Assembly: GCA_947628685.1 (NCBI GenBank)
Contig: CANRAT010000002.1
Span: forward strand, 1 to 41,185
DNA: 41,185 nt
DNA from: an uncultured Bacilli bacterium
Lineage (GTDB): Bacteria; Bacillota_I; Bacilli_A; RF39; UBA660
Reading direction: 5' to 3'
A program made the translations under genes and the position numbers. This document shows positions 16,668-25,037 of the stretch, piece by piece (within the stretch, counting starts at the first letter, position 1; every line of letters begins with the position of its first letter). Below the pieces are notes generated by a model. It was not told where the DNA came from, searched no databases, and was given only the letters and a program-made list of their open reading frames with translations.

Positions 16668-18866
16668 GTGAGAAAAGTTAAATATATTTTATATTTAATA
16701 GTATTATTTTTAATAATTAATGTATTTAGTCAAAATGTACAAGCTACAATGCCACAGACAATAGGTCCAATAAAGCAAGAGGGAAATCATGTTATGGATA
16801 GCTGCGGTAAATCTAGATGTTACGGTACTGCACTCAAAGCATATGAGAGTGGGAGTGAAATCGTACCTGTAATATGTACTGATTATGCTGATGAAACACC
16901 TGCTGCAGGAGGGGCTACTTGTACATTAACGAATGATTGGGATAAAAAAGTACGTTATGCGGTAGCAGAATTAATTCAGGCAGCAACTATAGCAGAAGGT
17001 TGGTCTACAGATTCCACATCTATACCTTATTTTGCTGCTGAACTTGCTTTAAATAAATTTTTATATGATAAAAATGAATATTACAATGATGATATAGGTG
17101 GATATGATGTTAGAATTACTGGACTTTCTAGCAAGTATTCAACACTCTTTGAAACATATGTGCAAGTAGCAGAAAGGGCATATGATAATTTTGTTGATGA
17201 TGCTGCTGACATAAAGTTTGGTTCTAATGCATTAAGATTTACATTGAATAGTGATGGAAATTATGTTTCAAATATAGTGACGCTCAATTATGGTTATTAT
17301 GAGATTACAACTTCTAAAGGAGAAGTTTATACACACAATAATATGTTTAGTTTATCTATTCCACAAACTGAAATAGGAGAAGATACAACTGTGACTATCA
17401 CAGTTACAGTAACTGTAAATAGAGATATAAAATATGCAAGAAGATATGACTGTGGAAGATCGTACCAAAAAGTAACTCCAATTTCTTTAGAAACAACTAC
17501 AGTTTCTAAAAGTGCGACGATAAGTGGTACAATTAAAACTGAATCAAAAAAAGGTAAACTCATTATAAAAAAGATTGATTCAAACAGTAAATTAGGATTA
17601 AGTGGAGCAATAATAACTGTAACGGGGCCTAATGGATTCTATGACTCATTTGTATCTGATGGAAAAGATCACGTATTAGATGGACTAGAATACGGAAAGT
17701 ATACAGTAAAAGAATCTAGCGCACCATCTGGATATGTTGTAAATGTAAATAGTCAAACAGTAACAATAGGAGATGGTAATGAAGAAAAAACAGTACAAAT
17801 AGAAAATGAAAGAACAAAAGTAAAATTTTTAAAAACGGATAAAAATGGTAAACCATTATCAGGTGCGACACTTGAAATACAAAATTCATTAGGTTCAGCA
17901 GTAAGTTATTGTAAGAATGCTTCTGGAAGTAATACTACTTGTAGATGGATTTCAACGCAATCTGCTTATGAAGTATCAGGCTTACCAGCAGGAGTATATT
18001 ATTTAGCCGAAGTATATGCCCCAAATGGATATGCTTTAAATGAAAATAGAGTTAAATTTACAATTAATACTTATGGAAAAGTAATAGTAAACGGTGTAGA
18101 ACAAACAGATATTACAATAAAATTTGTAAATGAATTATCAAAAGTAAAAATTTCTAAAACAGATATAACAGGAAAGAAAGAACTTGCGGGAGCTACACTA
18201 GAAGTTCAAGATAGCAAGGGTAATATAGTAAAATACTGTAAAGATGAATATGGGAATTCTAATGCAGAATGTAAGTGGGTATCAACAGGGACTCCATATG
18301 AAATAGAAGGACTTAAAGAAGGACTATATTATTTAGTAGAAACAGTTGCTCCAAAAGGATATGTTTTAAATAAAGAAAAAGTAGCATTCCAAGTTAAAGG
18401 TGATGGTTCTGTACAAACGGTTGTAATGAAAAATGAACTATCGAAAGTAAAAATAACAAAATTGGATGCAACAGGAACAAAAGAACTTGCGGGAGCAACA
18501 TTAGAAGTTCAAGATAGCGATGGTAATATAGTTAATTATTGTAAGGGAGCAGATGGAAGTTATAATGCAGAATGTAAATGGGTATCAACAGATACTCCAT
18601 ACGAAATAGAAGGACTACCTGTTGGGGTATATTATTTAGTAGAAACAATCGCTCCAGAAGGATATGTTTTAAATACCAATAAAGTAAAATTTGAAGTAAC
18701 AGAAGATTCTGTTTTAACAGAAGTAGTGATGACAAATGAATTAGAAGTAGATGTACCAAATACATTAAGCGTAAGATCTACATTTTTACTTACAGTTTCA
18801 ATGCTTGATATCGCTTTAGGAATAGGGATAATAACATATGTTAAAAAGAATAAAATTGAAGAATAG
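16668..18866 (+). CDS. Surface protein B: thioester-like head with four CnaB/SpaA repeats
   Basis: Paralogue of surface protein A (732 aa). Signal peptide to about residue 27 (NVQA). The head (about 40-290) has Cys70 in PVICTDYADETP and AAELALNKFLYD, with Glu125 where the thioester Gln would be. Four CnaB/SpaA repeats follow (KGKLIIKKID, TKVKFLKTD, SKVKISKTD, SKVKITKLD), one fewer than protein A. The last three each have a Cys pair (SYC...CRW, KYC...CKW, NYC...CKW). The C-terminus reads DVPNTLS, a hydrophobic segment and KKNKIEE. The GTG start at 16668 has a purine-rich AGAGAGATG upstream. Its last 29 bases overlap the sortase gene, tying the two together. Could be a pilus shaft or adhesin; which is unclear. 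Confidence 0.85.
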   Translation: MRKVKYILYLIVLFLIINVFSQNVQATMPQTIGPIKQEGNHVMDSCGKSRCYGTALKAYESGSEIVPVICTDYADETPAAGGATCTLTNDWDKKVRYAVAELIQAATIAEGWSTDSTSIPYFAAELALNKFLYDKNEYYNDDIGGYDVRITGLSSKYSTLFETYVQVAERAYDNFVDDAADIKFGSNALRFTLNSDGNYVSNIVTLNYGYYEITTSKGEVYTHNNMFSLSIPQTEIGEDTTVTITVTVTVNRDIKYARRYDCGRSYQKVTPISLETTTVSKSATISGTIKTESKKGKLIIKKIDSNSKLGLSGAIITVTGPNGFYDSFVSDGKDHVLDGLEYGKYTVKESSAPSGYVVNVNSQTVTIGDGNEEKTVQIENERTKVKFLKTDKNGKPLSGATLEIQNSLGSAVSYCKNASGSNTTCRWISTQSAYEVSGLPAGVYYLAEVYAPNGYALNENRVKFTINTYGKVIVNGVEQTDITIKFVNELSKVKISKTDITGKKELAGATLEVQDSKGNIVKYCKDEYGNSNAECKWVSTGTPYEIEGLKEGLYYLVETVAPKGYVLNKEKVAFQVKGDGSVQTVVMKNELSKVKITKLDATGTKELAGATLEVQDSDGNIVNYCKGADGSYNAECKWVSTDTPYEIEGLPVGVYYLVETIAPEGYVLNTNKVKFEVTEDSVLTEVVMTNELEVDVPNTLSVRSTFLLTVSMLDIALGIGIITYVKKNKIEE

Positions 18867-19509
18867 TAGTATTTTACTAATAGGGTTGTTATTTATAGTA
18901 GTTGGTATTTGTATAGGATTTTATGAATACTTTACTGAAAGAAAAAAAGATGCATATGCACAGATGAATATTTTGTTATATAAGAATGAGCAACCGGGAA
19001 ATATAGAATCTGATGAAGAAATAAAAGATATAATCGAATCTGAAAATGGTGATGAAGATGAGCCTACAATAGAACAAAAGCCATCTTCGAATACACAATA
19101 TGATTATATAGGAATATTAGAAATTCCAAAAATAAAACTATCAAGAGGATTCTTAGATATTAATTCAAGATATAATAATGTTAATTATAATATAACAGTT
19201 ATAAATGGTTCGACATTTCCAGATGAAGTTAATAATAACTTAATATTAGCTGCCCACTCTGGTGTATGTTCTGTATGCTTTTTTGATAGGCTATATAATC
19301 TTGCAATTGGTGATGAAGCAAATATTTACTATAATAATATCGAGTATCAATATAAAATAGTAGATATATACGAAGTTGAGAAGACAGGTACAGTTGCAAT
19401 ACATAGAGATTCAAGTAAAAATACTTTAACTCTTATAACTTGTACAAGATACAGTAATACTAAACAAACAGTGTATATTTTAGAATTATATAATAAAAAA
19501 ACGTATTAA
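18838..19509 (+). CDS. Sortase with atypical active site
   Basis: Membrane-bound transpeptidase that would anchor or polymerise the two surface proteins upstream. One N-terminal membrane segment (about residues 12-30), an acidic linker, then the sortase barrel from YIGILEIPKI. Catalytic His140 lies in ILAAHSG and Cys202 in TLTLITCTR. The catalytic Arg expected about 8-9 residues after the Cys is not seen; the strand reads NTKQTVYIL, with only Arg204 nearby. An extra SGVCSVC pair follows the His. The start at ATG 18838 overlaps surface protein B by 29 bp with only AGGG upstream, implying coupled translation. The class is uncertain, perhaps nearest to class D/C. Confidence 0.85.
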   Translation: MLKRIKLKNSSILLIGLLFIVVGICIGFYEYFTERKKDAYAQMNILLYKNEQPGNIESDEEIKDIIESENGDEDEPTIEQKPSSNTQYDYIGILEIPKIKLSRGFLDINSRYNNVNYNITVINGSTFPDEVNNNLILAAHSGVCSVCFFDRLYNLAIGDEANIYYNNIEYQYKIVDIYEVEKTGTVAIHRDSSKNTLTLITCTRYSNTKQTVYILELYNKKTY

Positions 19510-19524
19510 AAAGAGGTGAGATAA

Positions 19525-20142
19525 ATGAACGATATATCATTAGTAGAAAAATTAAAAATATTAATGAATATAATTGTATCATCGCCTCTTTTTTTATTTT
19601 GTTCAATGGTTTCAGTTGCGCTACTTATATTATACATAATATTAATTAAAAAAAATAAAAAAATAAATAAATGGATATTTATAATAGTTTGGTGTATTTT
19701 GTTATTGATGTTAATAATAAATTACAATTCAGTAGTATTAAATCTTTTAGATGACTTACTTGATAATATCATAATGGCGCTTTATTTCCCAAGTATGCCT
19801 GTTTATATAATAATATTAATAATATCTGATTTTTTCCTAATATATTCTTTATTTAGTAAAAAAATGAATATAAAATATAGATTAATTAATTTTGTGAATG
19901 CACTTCTTATTAATTTACTATTAATATTAATAGTAGATATAACTAAGAGAAACAATATAGATATATATAATCAATTATCAATATATTCTAATTCGGACTT
20001 ATTAGTATTATTTCAATTTTCAACAGCAATTTTTACATCTTGGATTTTAATTAATTTATTTATTTCCGCACATACTAAACTTAAACAATATGATAAAAAA
20101 GAAAAAGAAGAATTACCAGAGATCGTTTTTGAAGAGATTTAA
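19525..20142 (+). CDS. Unrecognised membrane protein of the sortase operon
   Basis: I do not recognise a family. The 205-aa protein has five likely membrane segments (about residues 18-40, 48-66, 92-112, 121-142, 160-182). It has short charged loops and a cytoplasmic acidic tail (KEKEELPEIVFEEI). ATG 19525 has GAGGTGAG nearby and lies 15 bp after the sortase stop; a terminator follows it, so it is the last gene of the surface protein B-sortase operon. A role in export or assembly of the surface proteins is only suggested by position. Composition is rich in Ile, Leu and Asn with no catalytic motif. Confidence 0.6.
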   Translation: MNDISLVEKLKILMNIIVSSPLFLFCSMVSVALLILYIILIKKNKKINKWIFIIVWCILLLMLIINYNSVVLNLLDDLLDNIIMALYFPSMPVYIIILIISDFFLIYSLFSKKMNIKYRLINFVNALLINLLLILIVDITKRNNIDIYNQLSIYSNSDLLVLFQFSTAIFTSWILINLFISAHTKLKQYDKKEKEELPEIVFEEI

Positions 20143-20168
20143 AGAAAAATATTCACTTTTTCTTTTTT
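20141..20168 (+). terminator. Terminator of the surface protein B-sortase operon
   Basis: AAAGAAAAA (20141-20149) pairs with TTTTTCTTT (20157-20165), 7-nt loop, continuing T run. Confidence 0.7.
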
Positions 20169-20199
20169 TTGTGCTATAGTATAGGGCAAAGGTGGTTTT

Positions 20200-20469
20200 A
20201 TGCCTATTAATGAAAAAGATTTATCTAATATAAGTTTATATGGAACAGAAAAATCATTTTTAAAGAAATATAATGATATTTATATTTCTTTAGAGCAAGT
20301 AGATATACTAAAAAAATATAATATAAATATAGAAAATTACAAAACATTTGAAAGTTTAATGTATGATATAGAAAGTTATTTAAATGACTCTTATGAAATT
20401 TTAGATGATTTAGAATGGGTATCAGAATCACTTCAAGAATATAATTACTATAATAGGACAAATAAATGA
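20200..20469 (+). CDS. Small acidic protein, unrecognised
   Basis: An 89-aa acidic, Tyr/Asn-rich soluble protein with no recognised domain. It looks helical, with ISLEQVDILKKYNINIENY and an acidic C-terminal helix (YEILDDLEWVSESLQEY). AAAGGTGG sits six bases before the ATG, and an extended -10 (TATAGT after TG, near 20172) lies just upstream. It ends 17 bp before the ClpX-like gene, so they are very likely co-transcribed. A helper or adaptor for that ATPase is a guess from position only. Confidence 0.6.
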   Translation: MPINEKDLSNISLYGTEKSFLKKYNDIYISLEQVDILKKYNINIENYKTFESLMYDIESYLNDSYEILDDLEWVSESLQEYNYYNRTNK

Positions 20470-20486
20470 TTTAGGGGGAATTTATT

Positions 20487-21998
20487 ATGGATGAAGTAGC
20501 AATACAATTTGAAAAATTAAATTTAAGTGAGGATTCTTATGTATTTAAGCCACTAGGAGTAATCAGAGGTAAACTTGATGAAGATAATTATTATTTTAAA
20601 ACGGAAAGTGGAATGTATTGTACACCTATAGACGGATATGATATAAATGCTAGCTTTTATTATTTTGCTCCAACTACTTTACCAGAATTAAAAAAATACT
20701 ATGGTGATGAAGCAGGGGATGAAGCATTATTAGAAAACTACTTATCTATTGCAATGGAAACTTGCTATATAGGAATATATGATGCTAATGAGGGGTATAT
20801 TAAAGTTAAGCAAATACCTATTTATGATAATTTTAACAGTGAAGTTGATTCTGAATTTGGATTTTTTATAACTCCTGAATATATTGAATCACTTATGGAT
20901 TTAGATACTCTAAAAGATTTAAGAACGCAATTAAATAGTTTATTAAAAATAGCTGAAAATCGTGGTAAAACTCAAGAAGTTATTGATTTAAAATTAGATA
21001 AAGAGACATCTAAAAAATTTAGTTTAAAAGAATTGAGAAAAGAAGTACTTTCAAAAATTATTGGAGAAGATAAAGCAGTTAACGATATAACAAGAGCGCT
21101 TATGGTAAATTATACATCTAATAATCCAAGACATAAGTCTCATATCATGGTTGCTGGCCCAACAGGAACAGGAAAAACTGAAATAGTAAATATAGCATCT
21201 AAATATTTTAAAGTGCCATGTGCCAAAGTAGATGCTACTGCATATACAAAAGAGGGTTATGTTGGGAAAAGTGTTTATTCTATGCTTTTAAGATTAATTG
21301 ATGAGGCCGGTGGAGATATAAATAAGGCTCAAAATGGAATTCTTATAATAGATGAAATAGATAAAAAATTTAAAGAAGAAGATAGATTTGACGTAGGTGG
21401 TAAAGCAGTACTAAATTCTCTTTTAAAAATATTGGATAGAGATAAAATTGAAATCGATAAAGGACTTCCGGGAACACATGATGTAATTAATTTTGATACT
21501 TCAAATTTAACAGTAATTTGTATGGGCGCTTTTGAAGATTTATTTAGTCAAAAGGAAAAGGAAGCAAATAGAAGTAGTATTGGTTTTACAAGTGAAAAAA
21601 CAACTCCTAAAAATGTAGTAATAACTAAAGATGATATTAGAAAATATGGTGATGTATCTGAATTTATAGGTAGATTTAATGAATTTACTCAAACTAATAA
21701 ACTTTCTTTAGAGGATAATTATAATATACTTAAAAATTCAGAAATAAGTCCTATAAAGGAAGAAGAAGAATATTTTGCTGATTTGGGAGTTAAAATAAAA
21801 TTTACATCGGGATATATAAAACAAATAGCTATTAAAAACAGTAAGATGAGTGAAGGAGCAAGAGGGTTAAAGTCACTAGTAAAGGAAACTTTAACACATG
21901 CATATGAAGAAGTTTTAAAAAATGGAAATAAGATAAAAACTCTTAAAATAACAAAAGAGACAGCCTTAGATCCTAAAAAATATTATGTTAATTCATAA
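20487..21998 (+). CDS. ClpX-like AAA+ unfoldase with a replaced N-terminus
   Basis: Hexameric AAA+ ATPase closest to ClpX in the body. Walker A GPTGTGKT is at 224-231, pore loop GYVG at 257-260 identical to ClpX, Walker B GILIIDEID at 284-292, an IGF tripeptide at 365-367 in SSIGFTSE at the position of the ClpP-docking loop, and Arg finger region GRFNEF near 396. The sensor 2 segment EGARGLKSLV is in the C-terminal small domain. The first 175 residues do not contain the ClpX zinc-binding domain and are unlike anything I recognise. AGGGGG is eight bases before ATG 20487. It probably recruits different substrates from the housekeeping ClpX; it could also work without ClpP. Confidence 0.8.
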   Translation: MDEVAIQFEKLNLSEDSYVFKPLGVIRGKLDEDNYYFKTESGMYCTPIDGYDINASFYYFAPTTLPELKKYYGDEAGDEALLENYLSIAMETCYIGIYDANEGYIKVKQIPIYDNFNSEVDSEFGFFITPEYIESLMDLDTLKDLRTQLNSLLKIAENRGKTQEVIDLKLDKETSKKFSLKELRKEVLSKIIGEDKAVNDITRALMVNYTSNNPRHKSHIMVAGPTGTGKTEIVNIASKYFKVPCAKVDATAYTKEGYVGKSVYSMLLRLIDEAGGDINKAQNGILIIDEIDKKFKEEDRFDVGGKAVLNSLLKILDRDKIEIDKGLPGTHDVINFDTSNLTVICMGAFEDLFSQKEKEANRSSIGFTSEKTTPKNVVITKDDIRKYGDVSEFIGRFNEFTQTNKLSLEDNYNILKNSEISPIKEEEEYFADLGVKIKFTSGYIKQIAIKNSKMSEGARGLKSLVKETLTHAYEEVLKNGNKIKTLKITKETALDPKKYYVNS

Positions 21999-22052
21999 TA
22001 TTTTTTTCTTTAAAAAGGAAATTTGAATTCTACCTAGTATAATATACATGAG

Positions 22053-23591
22053 GTGGTATTTATAAACTACATTAATAATAAAGGTAAAAACATATATGAA
22101 AGAATTAAAATTAATTTATTAAACAAAAAATATATAAAAAACGAACTAAAAAATAGCGATTACCTACTTTCAAATATAAATGGATATTCACTTGATTTAG
22201 AACAAAGAAAAGCAATTATATCAGATTATAAAGCAAATCTTTTAATAGCAGGAGCAGGTAGTGGGAAAAGTTTAACAATGATAGGTAAAATTAGATATCT
22301 AATAGAGATGAAGAATATAAAGGAAGATGAAATTCTTTGTATAACTTTTACTCGTGATGCTAGATTAAATTTAGAAAAAAATATAAAGAAAAATTATAAT
22401 TATGATATAAATGTTTATACATTTCATAAACTCGCACTTGAACTATTAAAGAAAAAAAATTATTCTATATCAAAAGCGGATACTCTAAGTTATATAGTTG
22501 ATGAATATTTTTATATGGCAATGTATGATAATAATATTAAATATAAAATTAAAAATATATTAAATAAAATAGATACACCTTATTCATTAATACTAAAATC
22601 AAAAGATTTAAAAGTATTTAAAAATTTTATAATAACTTTTATAAATTTATTTAAAACAAATAATTATACTTTAGAATATTTTCTTAAAATAAAAGGTAAT
22701 AAAAATATTATTAGAATTATTATAGATATATATCTTTTATATGAGGAAGAATTAAAAAGTACAAAAACAATAGATTTTAATGATATGATATTACTTGCGA
22801 TTCAATATGTAAAAAATAATGACATAAAAAAATATAAATATATAATTGTAGATGAGTATCAAGATACATCTTATATAAGATATTTATTATTAAAAGAAAT
22901 TATAAATAAAACAGGTGCCAAAATAGTTTGTGTTGGAGATGATTATCAATCAATATATAGATTTAATGGGTGCAACATAAATATGTTTTTAAATTTTAAA
23001 AAATATTTTGAACATGCAAAAGTATTAAAAATTAATAATACTTATAGAAACTCACAAGAATTAATTAATGTTGCTTCAAAATTTATTATGAAAAATAAAA
23101 GGCAATTGTATAAAAAATTAAAAAGTGATAAACATATAAATAAGCCTATTAAAATAATGTATGGTAATAATTTAAAAAAATTACTAGATGTAGTTATAAA
23201 AGATCATAAAAATATACTTATATTAGGTAGAAATAACTTTGATATAGACAAATTCTTTATATTAAATAGTGATAATTGCATACATTATAAAGGGATAAAT
23301 ATGAAATATTTAACTATACACAGTTCTAAAGGATTAGAAGAAGAATGTGTAGTTATTATTAACTTAAAAGATGATACAATAGGCATTCCAAATAAAATAA
23401 AAGATAATGAACTATTAAAATTTATTAATAATAATCTAGATATTTATCCATATGAAGAAGAAAGAAGGTTATTTTATGTTGCTTTAACACGCACAAAAAG
23501 TGATGTGTATATGCTTGTAGATAAAAAACATCCTTCTATATTCGTTAAGGAACTAATAAAAGATAACTGCAAGTATATAGAATTTCTTTAA
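22053..23591 (+). CDS. Compact UvrD/Rep-type superfamily 1 helicase
   Basis: SF1A DNA helicase translocating 3'-5' on ssDNA. Motifs run in order: Q-motif region LDLEQRKAI, motif I AGAGSGKS, Ia TFTRDA, II VDEYQD, III GDDYQSIYRF, V TIHSSKGLEEE, VI RRLFYVALTRTK. At 512 aa it is much shorter than UvrD/PcrA (about 720), so the 1B/2B subdomains are reduced. The start is unclear. AGGTGG at 22051-22056 is a ribosome site that overlaps GTG 22053, and the first properly spaced in-frame codon is ATA 22062; no ATG occurs before motif I. The promoter TATAAT (22038-22043) would start the RNA at about 22050, so a near-leaderless GTG is possible. Confidence 0.85.
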   Translation: MVFINYINNKGKNIYERIKINLLNKKYIKNELKNSDYLLSNINGYSLDLEQRKAIISDYKANLLIAGAGSGKSLTMIGKIRYLIEMKNIKEDEILCITFTRDARLNLEKNIKKNYNYDINVYTFHKLALELLKKKNYSISKADTLSYIVDEYFYMAMYDNNIKYKIKNILNKIDTPYSLILKSKDLKVFKNFIITFINLFKTNNYTLEYFLKIKGNKNIIRIIIDIYLLYEEELKSTKTIDFNDMILLAIQYVKNNDIKKYKYIIVDEYQDTSYIRYLLLKEIINKTGAKIVCVGDDYQSIYRFNGCNINMFLNFKKYFEHAKVLKINNTYRNSQELINVASKFIMKNKRQLYKKLKSDKHINKPIKIMYGNNLKKLLDVVIKDHKNILILGRNNFDIDKFFILNSDNCIHYKGINMKYLTIHSSKGLEEECVVIINLKDDTIGIPNKIKDNELLKFINNNLDIYPYEEERRLFYVALTRTKSDVYMLVDKKHPSIFVKELIKDNCKYIEFL

Positions 23592-23678
23592 AATGTAAAG
23601 CATTGGAAATTATTGTGATTTTTGCAATATATTACCTAATTTGTTAAAAACATTGCTTTTTAGTGAAAAGACGTCAAT

Positions 23679-23708
23679 TTGACATTCTGTATTTAGATGT
23701 GATATGAT
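23679..23708 (+). promoter_or_regulatory. Promoter of the lysozyme-like gene
   Basis: TTGACA (23679-23684), 18-nt spacer, TATGAT (23703-23708). It lies 34 bp before the GTG start. Confidence 0.65.
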
Positions 23709-23741
23709 AGTAGTGCTTTTCTAAAAAGAAGAGGTGTTAAT

Positions 23742-24356
23742 GTGAAAGCAAAACTGAAGGTCTTAGAGGGAATTTTACTTTCTATGGCTGTAATATTAAA
23801 TGCATATTTAATATATATTAATATAAGAGTTAGTGAATATAAAACTGTAAAAGAACATAGTTCAACTGCTAACTATATACAAATTGAAGATAATGAATTA
23901 CTTGGATTATTTTCTTCTGAAATAGAAGAAGTAATAGAAGAGGAACCAATTGTCTATGATGGTAAAACTTTAGATGAAGTTTCATTAACAATAGAAAAAC
24001 AATTAAATTCAAATATATCTGGAAAAGGTTATTTAATCGCATCATATTCCTTAGAAAAGGGAGTAGATCCTTATATGGCTACTGCAATAATGTTGCATGA
24101 AACAGGTTGCAAGTGGAAATGTAGTTATTTAGTCCGCGAGTGTAATAACGTTGGTGGACAAAAGGGTAAGGGATGCGGTGCTTATAGTTACTTTAATAGT
24201 CTTGATGAAGGTATAAAAGCATTTATTGACAATTTGTATAAAAATTATATTAGTTATGGATTAACTACTCCAGAAGAAATTAATCCAAAATATGCAGAGG
24301 ACCCTAATTGGTCTAAAGGTGTAAATAAATACATCGAAATAATAAAAGCGCAATAA
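23742..24356 (+). CDS. Membrane-anchored lysozyme/glucosaminidase-like protein
   Basis: Probable cell-wall hydrolase. One N-terminal membrane segment (about residues 8-28), a variable acidic stalk to about residue 90, then a lysozyme-like domain. The core ATAIMLHETG puts the candidate catalytic Glu at 120; NNVGGQKGKGCGAYSYF and SLDEGIKAFIDNL match the glucosaminidase/lysozyme-like fold used for bacterial GH73-type and related enzymes. Four Cys (123, 127, 134, 145) may form disulfides. GTG 23742 has AGAGGTG upstream. It ends in its own terminator immediately before the phase-variable pilin-like gene; a role in opening the wall for an appendage is inferred from position. Confidence 0.75.
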   Translation: MKAKLKVLEGILLSMAVILNAYLIYINIRVSEYKTVKEHSSTANYIQIEDNELLGLFSSEIEEVIEEEPIVYDGKTLDEVSLTIEKQLNSNISGKGYLIASYSLEKGVDPYMATAIMLHETGCKWKCSYLVRECNNVGGQKGKGCGAYSYFNSLDEGIKAFIDNLYKNYISYGLTTPEEINPKYAEDPNWSKGVNKYIEIIKAQ

Positions 24357-24368
24357 TGCGTTTTTTTT
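24349..24368 (+). terminator. Terminator after the lysozyme-like gene
   Basis: CGCA (24349-24352) pairs with TGCG (24357-24360), ATAA loop containing the stop, extended by A-T pairs into eight T. The next -35 starts two bases beyond the T run. Confidence 0.7.
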
Positions 24369-24369
24369 C

Positions 24370-24401
24370 TTGACATATAGGGGGGGGGGGCGTGATAAAA
24401 T
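24370..24401 (+). promoter_or_regulatory. Probable phase-variable promoter with an 11-G spacer tract
   Basis: Consensus TTGACA (24370-24375) and TAAAAT (24396-24401) are separated by 20 nt, of which 24380-24390 are eleven consecutive G. The -10 is fixed by alignment with the sister promoter at 9321, which has the optimal 17-nt spacer and the same downstream leader. Loss of three G would give 17 nt here. Homopolymeric G/C runs in this position switch porA and opc in Neisseria. Confidence 0.7.
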
Positions 24402-24435
24402 AGAAGTGTAAGTAAACTAAAGGAGGAAGATGAAT

Positions 24436-24885
24436 ATGAAAAAAGGTTTTACACTTATAGAATTACTTGCAGTAATAGTAATACTAGCAATAATAGCGCT
24501 TATAGCAACACCCATTATATTAAATATAATAAATGATTCTAAAAATGAAAGTGAAAAAGTAAGTAAAGAATTATATTTAGATGCGGTAATACAAGCAATT
24601 GCAAAAGAAAATTTAAATAATGAGTTTAATCCAAGTATTTGTACAATTGAAAGTGATGGTAACTTATTATGTATACAAAATAGCAAAATAGAAAATTTAA
24701 GAGTTGAAGTAAATGGAACAAGACCATGTGGGGGAGCAATAGCTCTAAATAGTTTGGGAGTAACAAATGAAACAATAAGTTTTACTTGTGATTCTCCATC
24801 ATTTGCAAAAGATGATTGGCTAACAATAATAGCTAATATAAAGGTAGGAAAAGATGTATATAAAGTAGGGGATGAAAAAAAATAA
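24436..24885 (+). CDS. Type IV pilin-like protein 2, N-terminal part (frame broken at an A8 tract)
   Basis: Prepilin with a class III signal: MKKG then FTLIELLAVIVILAIIALIA, cut after G4. After the hydrophobic helix the protein continues with a short Cys-containing region. It then enters a DUF6273-like domain (DDWLTIIANIKVGKDVYKVGDEKK), where the frame ends at TAA 24883-24885 directly after eight A (24875-24882). The domain carries on in the -1 frame as ILNGEGFNNQSYTVRLANIS and runs to 25532. ATG 24436 follows AGGAGG; ATG 24430 is too close to that site. If the frame is restored the product is about 365 aa. The promoter upstream holds an 11-G tract. Confidence 0.8.
   Translation: MKKGFTLIELLAVIVILAIIALIATPIILNIINDSKNESEKVSKELYLDAVIQAIAKENLNNEFNPSICTIESDGNLLCIQNSKIENLRVEVNGTRPCGGAIALNSLGVTNETISFTCDSPSFAKDDWLTIIANIKVGKDVYKVGDEKK
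24875..24882 (+). repeat. A8 homopolymer at the -1 frame break
   Basis: GATG followed by eight A and TAA. A single -1 shift on A AAA AAA joins the pilin frame to the downstream frame; nine or six A in the DNA would do the same. Confidence 0.75.
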
Positions 24886-25037
24886 TATTAAATGGAGAAG
24901 GATTTAATAATCAATCATATACAGTAAGATTAGCAAATATTTCTAATGATGAGAATGAAGGATGTGGAGGAACAAACTTTTCTGAAACGGCATGTGGCAT
25001 TGTAATAGAATTTGTAGATATAATTACGAAACATAAT

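Noticed and set aside
15240..18750. CRISPR-like regular repeats
   Set aside because: The periodic DNA similarity is in frame and encodes CnaB domains; there are no short identical repeats with unique spacers.
24380..24390. G11 run as a sequencing artefact
   Set aside because: Length may be uncertain by a base or two. Its exact position between promoter boxes and the matching sister promoter argue for a real tract.
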